A stretch of 25,530 bases of DNA. It comes from Oscillospiraceae bacterium. GTDB lineage: Bacteria > Bacillota > Clostridia > Oscillospirales > Ruminococcaceae. The translations under genes were made by a program, and so were the position numbers. The stretch is taken from NCBI GenBank assembly GCA_003516865.1, contig DPBR01000064.1:9121-34650 (forward strand), read 5' to 3'. The notes beneath the pieces are model-generated. The model was not told where the DNA came from. It saw only the letters and a program-made list of their open reading frames with translations, and ran no database searches. Below, in pieces: positions 21,015-25,530 of the stretch (position 1 is the stretch's first letter; each line of letters begins with the position of its first letter).

Positions 21015-22961
21015 TTATGCATTTACTGAATTTTCTTTTTTGTGCGATTTGAGAATGAATTTGATGAAATCGTCCTTTGAAATCGCTTTTGAGAAGTAGT
21101 AGCCCTGAATAAAATCACATTTCAGCTCTGAAAATGCGTCAACCATTTCCTTGGTTTCAATGCCCTCGACAACAATTTCCATATTCATATCCTTGAGCAT
21201 TTTCACGGTGTTTTGCAGGAAAATCCACATCTTCGGATTGGCTTGTTCATCGACAAACGACTTGTCCAGTTTCACGATTTTAAGCGGCAGCGAAACAACG
21301 CGCTTCATATTTGAATAGCCCGTTCCGAAGTCGTCGAGCGAGAACTCAACGCCCGCGCGCGCAAGCTTGTTGAGGTTGTCCGTCATAACTCTCTGGCTGT
21401 AAGACGCAGCGGTTTCTGTAATCTCAAGATTTATGCGGTTCGCGGGAACCTTGTACTGCTGCATTATCATAAGTATCTTGTCGGCAAGGTCGCCGTGCAT
21501 ACACTGTGCAACAGACAAATTCACTTCGATATAGTCAAGTCCGAGCTGCTCAAACTCCTCGCTTGAAACAAACTTGCAGACTTCCTCGAAAACATACTCG
21601 CCGATTTTGTGAATTGCGCCGCTTTTCTCCGCCGCAGGAACGAGAATTTCCGGAGAAATAAAACCGTGTTCCTTGTCGAAAAGACGAAGCAGCGCCTCCG
21701 CCGATACGAATTTCCCCTCCGAAATCGAATATATCGGTTGGTAATACACCTGAAAACTCTTGTTTTCAAGCGCGTTTTCGATGATTTTATTTATGTTGTT
21801 CTTAATCTCGAAATCATCATGATGATAAATCTCAGGCGCGCAAATAACCTTTCCCGTGTAGGGATTTTTCTCGTGAAAATCCAGACCGAATGCCATAAGC
21901 GACTTGAAACTTTCGATTTCTTCGGGACAGCGCGCAAGCACTATCATCGGCGAAAGCGTTATATCAAAGCCGTTATAGCGGATTTTTGACTTGAGTTCGT
22001 TGTTTAAAAGCGTCGCACACGTTTCCGCAATCGTCCGCTCTTTTTCCGAAAATACAATCCTGAATCTGCCGCGGTCGAGATAATACAGCTCGCCTTTATT
22101 TCCGAGATTTTTGTTAAGCAGGCGTATTTTCTCCGATACGATTTTCAGGACTTCTATCGTCTGCTCATATCCGAGCATTGAGTTTACCGAGGAATAATTC
22201 GCGATGTTCAGCATCACAACGTGCCAGTGCTTTCCGCTCATAAACGAGTTTTTCGCGTCGTTTGCGTAAGCGGAATGTCTGTAAAATCCGGTGTCGCTGT
22301 CAAGGCGCTCCTCCGGCCGCTGAACCGCAAGACTGACGATAAACAGACTAAGTGAAACGCCAAAGCATTCCACAAGCTGCTGCGGCAATATCAAATGTAT
22401 TATTACCGTCAAAAGACATATTCCCGCCATCGATAAAAGTCCGGCGGCTTTCATTTTCGTAATGAGAATGCGGTTCTTGATGATAACGTAAATATCAATC
22501 AGCAGATAGCTTCCCGCGCAGATATACAGCGTGAAAAACAGCGGACCGTGCGTGTATATTCCGTTATCGACATTGAACATAAGTCCCGTTAACGGATTTG
22601 TCAAAAGCAGCGCGAATACCGTGAGATACGGCAGCACAATAAACACCTGTAGGGGAATATTCTTCTTCAGCTTGTGCCACAAATCCATTACGCTGATTAC
22701 AAAGATAACGTGTACAACCGACTCAAAATTATGTATAAGCAGATATCCCGTATGCGAAAACATCATCATCTGCCGATAATTCGCGCCTGCGGCATCGAAA
22801 ATCGCCGCCATAATGTCAAAGCAGGTCGTTATAATACAAAGCACAATTGCCGATAGGAAAATCTTGTTTGTTTTGCCGATTGTTGCTTTTCTGATAAGGG
22901 CGGACATAAGAAGCAGAACAAGCACGACAATCGCCGAAATATCAAAGGATACATTTCTCAT
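21015..22961 (-). CDS. Membrane-bound EAL phosphodiesterase with non-catalytic GGDEF
   Basis: This 648-residue protein has seven or eight predicted membrane helices in the first 215 residues, forming an unassigned MASE-like sensor. A GGDEF-fold domain (about 220-370) has the signature replaced by DRGRF near 294, so it cannot be a normal cyclase. An EAL domain (about 395-640) keeps its catalytic residues: SAEALLRLF, VNLSVAQ, LEITET, SLDDFGTGYSN, VKLDKSF, VEGIET and QGYYF. It should degrade c-di-GMP at the membrane in response to an unknown signal. The GGGAGGG site precedes the ATG. It is monocistronic with a consensus promoter that overlaps an inverted repeat, and has a strong terminator. It differs in architecture from the soluble EAL protein at 10637. 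Confidence 0.92.
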   Translation of the reverse strand: MRNVSFDISAIVVLVLLLMSALIRKATIGKTNKIFLSAIVLCIITTCFDIMAAIFDAAGANYRQMMMFSHTGYLLIHNFESVVHVIFVISVMDLWHKLKKNIPLQVFIVLPYLTVFALLLTNPLTGLMFNVDNGIYTHGPLFFTLYICAGSYLLIDIYVIIKNRILITKMKAAGLLSMAGICLLTVIIHLILPQQLVECFGVSLSLFIVSLAVQRPEERLDSDTGFYRHSAYANDAKNSFMSGKHWHVVMLNIANYSSVNSMLGYEQTIEVLKIVSEKIRLLNKNLGNKGELYYLDRGRFRIVFSEKERTIAETCATLLNNELKSKIRYNGFDITLSPMIVLARCPEEIESFKSLMAFGLDFHEKNPYTGKVICAPEIYHHDDFEIKNNINKIIENALENKSFQVYYQPIYSISEGKFVSAEALLRLFDKEHGFISPEILVPAAEKSGAIHKIGEYVFEEVCKFVSSEEFEQLGLDYIEVNLSVAQCMHGDLADKILMIMQQYKVPANRINLEITETAASYSQRVMTDNLNKLARAGVEFSLDDFGTGYSNMKRVVSLPLKIVKLDKSFVDEQANPKMWIFLQNTVKMLKDMNMEIVVEGIETKEMVDAFSELKCDFIQGYYFSKAISKDDFIKFILKSHKKENSVNA

Positions 22962-22994
22962 TCAGCGTCCCTCCCACATATCTATAATGTACAT

Positions 22995-23023
22995 ATCTGT
23001 TATGTATATAAATTATAACAGAT
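22995..23023. promoter_or_regulatory. Inverted-repeat operator candidate of the membrane EAL gene
   Basis: ATCTGTTAT (22995-23003) and ATAACAGAT (23015-23023) are perfect 9-bp inverted arms with an 11-base gap that cover the -10 and start region. A related ATCTATAATGT lies just downstream in the leader (about 22980-22990). It would suit a dimeric repressor. Confidence 0.5.
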
Positions 23024-23040
23024 TTTACAGAAAAAGTCAA
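23012..23040 (-). promoter_or_regulatory. Sigma-A promoter of the membrane EAL gene
   Basis: Minus-strand TTGACT (23035-23040), 17-bp spacer, TATAAT (23012-23017), about 45 bases before the start codon. Confidence 0.85.
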
Positions 23041-23068
23041 CAGTTATTATACGTTTGTGTACAGTTTG

Positions 23069-24442
23069 TCAGTTCTCCTCGACAATATTACTCAGCCAAA
23101 GTCCTTTTTTCAGCAAAATCAGACCGATGATAACCTTTATGATATCCGCGGACTGAACTATGGCGTAAATTCCGATTACGGGCAGACCGGAAAAAGAACA
23201 CAGCAATATAGTCATCGGAAGCGTTACAACCCACGAGAAAACGCTGTCGAAAAAGAACGTTACGAGCGTTTTTCCGCCCGAACGAATTGTGAAATAAAGC
23301 GAATTCAAGAAGCCCTGAACGGGGAAAAACAGCGCCGTTATCATAATAAACCACTGACCGAGGGATTTTATTTCGGGCGTTGTGTTGTAGAGGTTCGGGA
23401 ACAAGCCCGAAACCGCGATAAGTCCTGCCGAAAGCGCAACGCACATAACCGCCGTGAATACCGCCAGTTTAATCGAGCTTTTGCGCGCTTTTTCGTATTC
23501 CGACGCGCCCAGCATCTGTCCGATGATTATTCCGACTGCGTTTCCCATTGCGACAAACACAACGTTGAACAGATTGCAGATTGTGTTCGAGATGTTAAGC
23601 CCCGCGACTATATCAAGACCCAGAGATGAATAAGACTGCGTTATCGCGGCAACTCCCGACGCCCAGAGAAACTCGTTGAAGAATATCGGAAGTCCCTTTT
23701 TTACGATTTTTGAAGCGGCGTCTTTCGGCACAAGAAGCGTTTTATATGCGCCCTGAAGGAACGTATATTTCGTTTTGCGCTTGGAAAACGCGGCTATAAG
23801 CACAACCGCCATTTCAACAAATCTCGCAAGCACCGTCGCAATCGCCGCGCCCTTAACCCCAAGCATCGGAAAACCGCATTTTCCGAATATCAGGAAGTAG
23901 TTGAACACGATATCCACAACGACTGACGCCACGCCCGCAACCATCGGCATAAGAGAATCGCCCGTTTCGCGCAGGCTGCTCGCGTAAATTTGCGTTATCA
24001 CAAACGGAACCATTCCGATAATCATAACGCCGAGATAATCCTTTGCGAACGCCATTGTGCGGACAGGGTCAACTTCGCCGCTTTCTCCGCGCATATAAAG
24101 CCCGATGAGCGGTTCCGCCGCAAAAACAAACGCGCATATTCCCGCAATCAGACATATTCCGCAAATCCAATGCTTTATGCGGAAAGTCCTGCGGAAGCCC
24201 TCGATGTTTTTCTGCCCGTAATACTGCGCCGCGTAAATCCCCGGTCCCGAAAGTCCGCCGAATATCGCAAGATTGAACACAAAGAAAAGCTGTCCGATTA
24301 TCGAAACCGCCGTCACGGCGTCGGTTCCAAGACTTCCGACCATTATGTTGTCCACAAGTCCGACAGCGTTTGTTATGCCGTTCTGAATCATCATCGGAAC
24401 GGCTATTTTTAACGCTTTTTTGTATACTGATTTTTCTTCCAT
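23069..24442 (-). CDS. MATE-family efflux transporter
   Basis: This 457-residue protein has twelve predicted helices in two related halves, the normal MATE layout. The first helix region reads ALKIAVPMMIQNGITNAVGLVDNIMVGSLGTDAVTAVSI, with the family-typical P....N and D..MVG..G features; the second half begins KKGLPIFFNEFLWASGVAAITQSYSSLG. MATE proteins export cationic drugs or metabolites using sodium or protons. The substrate is unknown. GGTGAA precedes the ATG by a few bases. It is transcribed away from the YitT gene from a promoter that shares its -10 box with that gene's promoter. No terminator is visible before the EAL promoter at 23040, so read-through is possible. Confidence 0.93.
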   Translation of the reverse strand: MEEKSVYKKALKIAVPMMIQNGITNAVGLVDNIMVGSLGTDAVTAVSIIGQLFFVFNLAIFGGLSGPGIYAAQYYGQKNIEGFRRTFRIKHWICGICLIAGICAFVFAAEPLIGLYMRGESGEVDPVRTMAFAKDYLGVMIIGMVPFVITQIYASSLRETGDSLMPMVAGVASVVVDIVFNYFLIFGKCGFPMLGVKGAAIATVLARFVEMAVVLIAAFSKRKTKYTFLQGAYKTLLVPKDAASKIVKKGLPIFFNEFLWASGVAAITQSYSSLGLDIVAGLNISNTICNLFNVVFVAMGNAVGIIIGQMLGASEYEKARKSSIKLAVFTAVMCVALSAGLIAVSGLFPNLYNTTPEIKSLGQWFIMITALFFPVQGFLNSLYFTIRSGGKTLVTFFFDSVFSWVVTLPMTILLCSFSGLPVIGIYAIVQSADIIKVIIGLILLKKGLWLSNIVEEN

Positions 24443-24457
24443 TTTTTCACCATTGCC

Positions 24458-24486
24458 TTGACTTTATTTTTCTGCCGTGTTATAAT
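24458..24486 (+). promoter_or_regulatory. Sigma-A promoter of the YitT-family gene
   Basis: TTGACT (24458-24463), 17-bp spacer, TATAAT (24481-24486), with start codon at 24525. Its -10 is the same DNA as the -10 of the opposite MATE promoter. Confidence 0.85.
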
Positions 24487-24510
24487 AAATAGTGTAGCCT
24501 AAACTGACAA
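24482..24510 (-). promoter_or_regulatory. Sigma-A promoter of the MATE gene
   Basis: Minus-strand TTGTCA (24505-24510), 17-bp spacer, TATTAT (24482-24487). It overlaps the plus-strand promoter, offset by one base at the -10. Confidence 0.7.
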
Positions 24511-24524
24511 AAGAAGGAGTATCT

Positions 24525-25397
24525 ATGAAAAAAGTCCTATCATCTCTCAGAATTAAAAACTTCATTTTGCTGACGATTGCGGGAATTGTAAACGCCTTTG
24601 GCATTACCGTTTTCCTGTCGCCCGTAAATCTTTACGACAGCGGTATTTCGGGAACTTCTATGCTTATCGACCGCATAACCCCCGATTTTATCACGCTTTC
24701 GATTGCGCTTCTCGCGCTCAATGTCCCGCTTTTCGCTTTCGGATTGAAGCGGCAGGGACCCGTGTTCACGATTTACGCGATTTATACCGTTGCGATTTAT
24801 TCTATGGCGGCTTGGCTCATAACGGACGTTCTCCCCATAGACGTTTCGTTCGCTTCACCGCTTGCGGGGCAGGATTTGCTTCTCTGCGCGCTTTTCGGCG
24901 GCGTAATCTCCGGCGTCGGAAGCGGTCTTGCGATACGCGCGGGCGGCGCTATGGACGGAATCGAGGTTATGGCGGTAATCTTCGCGAAAAGGCTCGGAAT
25001 AACCGTCGGCACTTTCGTTATGATTTACAACGTAATCTTGTATATTGTCTGCGGAATAGTACTCCAGACGTGGATTTTGCCGCTTTATTCAATCGTTACA
25101 TATTTTGCGGGACTCAAAACCATCGACTTTATTATTGAAGGTATCGACCGCGCAAAATCCGCTATGATTATTACCACAATGCCCGATGAAATCTGCGACA
25201 AGCTTTCCGAGGAATTCGGCACGGGTACGACGAAAATGGACTGCGTGGGCGGTTATCTCAAGCAGCAGAAAGCCATCGTTTATTTCGTGACGAACCGCTT
25301 CCAGCTCGGAAAAGTCAAGAGCATCGTTCACGGAATCGACCCCGCGGCATATATCACGATAACCGACGTTGCGGACGTGTTCAAGAAAAATAACTGA
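24525..25397 (+). CDS. YitT family membrane protein (DUF161/DUF2179)
   Basis: This 290-residue protein has five or six membrane helices (about 10-205) with family marks NAFGITVFLSPVNLYDSGISGTSMLI and GSGLAIRAGGAMDGIEVMAV, followed by a soluble DUF2179 domain (about 215-288, AMIITTMPDEICDKLSEEFGTGTTKMDCVGGYLKQQK). The family is common in Firmicutes; its biochemical role is not established. AAGGAG lies 8 bases before the ATG. It is divergent from the MATE gene and probably co-transcribed with the dUTPase-like gene starting 12 bases downstream. Confidence 0.92.
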   Translation: MKKVLSSLRIKNFILLTIAGIVNAFGITVFLSPVNLYDSGISGTSMLIDRITPDFITLSIALLALNVPLFAFGLKRQGPVFTIYAIYTVAIYSMAAWLITDVLPIDVSFASPLAGQDLLLCALFGGVISGVGSGLAIRAGGAMDGIEVMAVIFAKRLGITVGTFVMIYNVILYIVCGIVLQTWILPLYSIVTYFAGLKTIDFIIEGIDRAKSAMIITTMPDEICDKLSEEFGTGTTKMDCVGGYLKQQKAIVYFVTNRFQLGKVKSIVHGIDPAAYITITDVADVFKKNN

Positions 25398-25409
25398 CAG
25401 GAGCGGATT

Positions 25410-25530
25410 ATGAAAAAAATCGCTAAATTTGAAAAGGTGAGCAAATCTCAGTTCCTCGCGGGCTGCAAGCGTCACGACGCCGAGAAAATCTACGAAAAAA
25501 TAGCGCTTCCGAAGCGCGCGACAAGGGGTT
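25410..25530 (+). CDS. dUTPase-like protein, 5' end only
   Basis: The frame is open from ATG 25410 to the window end (40 codons) and begins MKKIAKFEKVSKSQFLAG. It ends with IALPKRATRG, which resembles the first conserved motif of clostridial deoxyuridine 5'-triphosphate nucleotidohydrolases (LPKRAT followed by GSAGYD, which would lie just beyond the window). AGGAG ends 6 bases before the ATG. If correct it hydrolyses dUTP to dUMP. The call rests on a short N-terminus. Confidence 0.6.
   Translation, partial: MKKIAKFEKVSKSQFLAGCKRHDAEKIYEKIALPKRATRG

Noticed and set aside
1..25530. CRISPR arrays, tRNA or rRNA genes, transposase genes, prophage
   Set aside because: No regularly spaced repeat array, no RNA gene consensus and no transposase or integrase frame was found; the mobile DNA seen is limited to two non-autonomous elements.

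Overview
The window looks like a chromosome segment of an anaerobic, low-to-mid GC Firmicute, most likely a gut Clostridium-group organism of the Oscillospiraceae/Ruminococcaceae type. The reasons are strong Shine-Dalgarno sites, several near-consensus sigma-A promoters with 17-bp spacers, some TTG starts, an HPr with both His15 and Ser46, a ferredoxin-dependent indolepyruvate oxidoreductase, a choloylglycine (bile salt) hydrolase and cobalamin scavenging under a B12 riboswitch. Taxonomy is inference; no rRNA or tRNA gene is present.

Layout. 1-1391 (minus): a B12-riboswitch operon of a DUF4430 surface protein and an ECF-transporter S component, downstream of a GC-rich repeat. 1392-1741: duplicated, palindrome-bearing repeats that reach into the 3' end of comEC. 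1711-4771 (minus): comEC (degenerate metallo-beta-lactamase domain), a small MITE-like element and an amidohydrolase. 4833-10568 (plus): a tight five-gene operon of Na+/solute symporter, iorA, iorB, phenylacetate-CoA ligase and a tandem-ACT protein, apparently dedicated to aryl-acid/aromatic amino acid interconversion. 10574-13492 (plus): a c-di-GMP phosphodiesterase (GGDNF-EAL) coupled to a FIST sensor protein. 13516-16994 (plus): a signalling cluster of a zinc-ribbon/Sel1 protein, a TerY-C-like zinc protein, a TerY-P-type protein kinase and a GNAT acetyltransferase. 17164-17666: HPr with a long leader. 17705-19694: a LysM-G5-M23 murein endopeptidase whose promoter carries an 11-bp-periodic WalR-like operator array. 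19750-20724 (minus): bile salt hydrolase, preceded by a 196-bp palindromic MITE. 21015-23040 (minus): membrane EAL phosphodiesterase. 23069-24510 (minus): MATE exporter, divergent from 24458-25397 (plus): YitT-family membrane protein, followed by the start of a dUTPase-like gene cut by the window end.

How the genes work together. In the aryl-acid operon, PaaK makes arylacetyl-CoA and IorAB interconverts it with arylpyruvate using ferredoxin. The symporter is a plausible importer and the ACT protein a plausible aromatic amino acid sensor. The two EAL proteins and FIST protein suggest c-di-GMP degradation responding to small ligands. The kinase cluster resembles the TerY-P phosphorylation modules described with tellurite-resistance-type stress systems, but lacks the vWA and PP2C partners here. 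The most notable regulatory features are the B12 riboswitch, the WalR-like array, a perfect antisense promoter running into the amidohydrolase gene, and the MATE/YitT divergent promoters sharing one -10 box.
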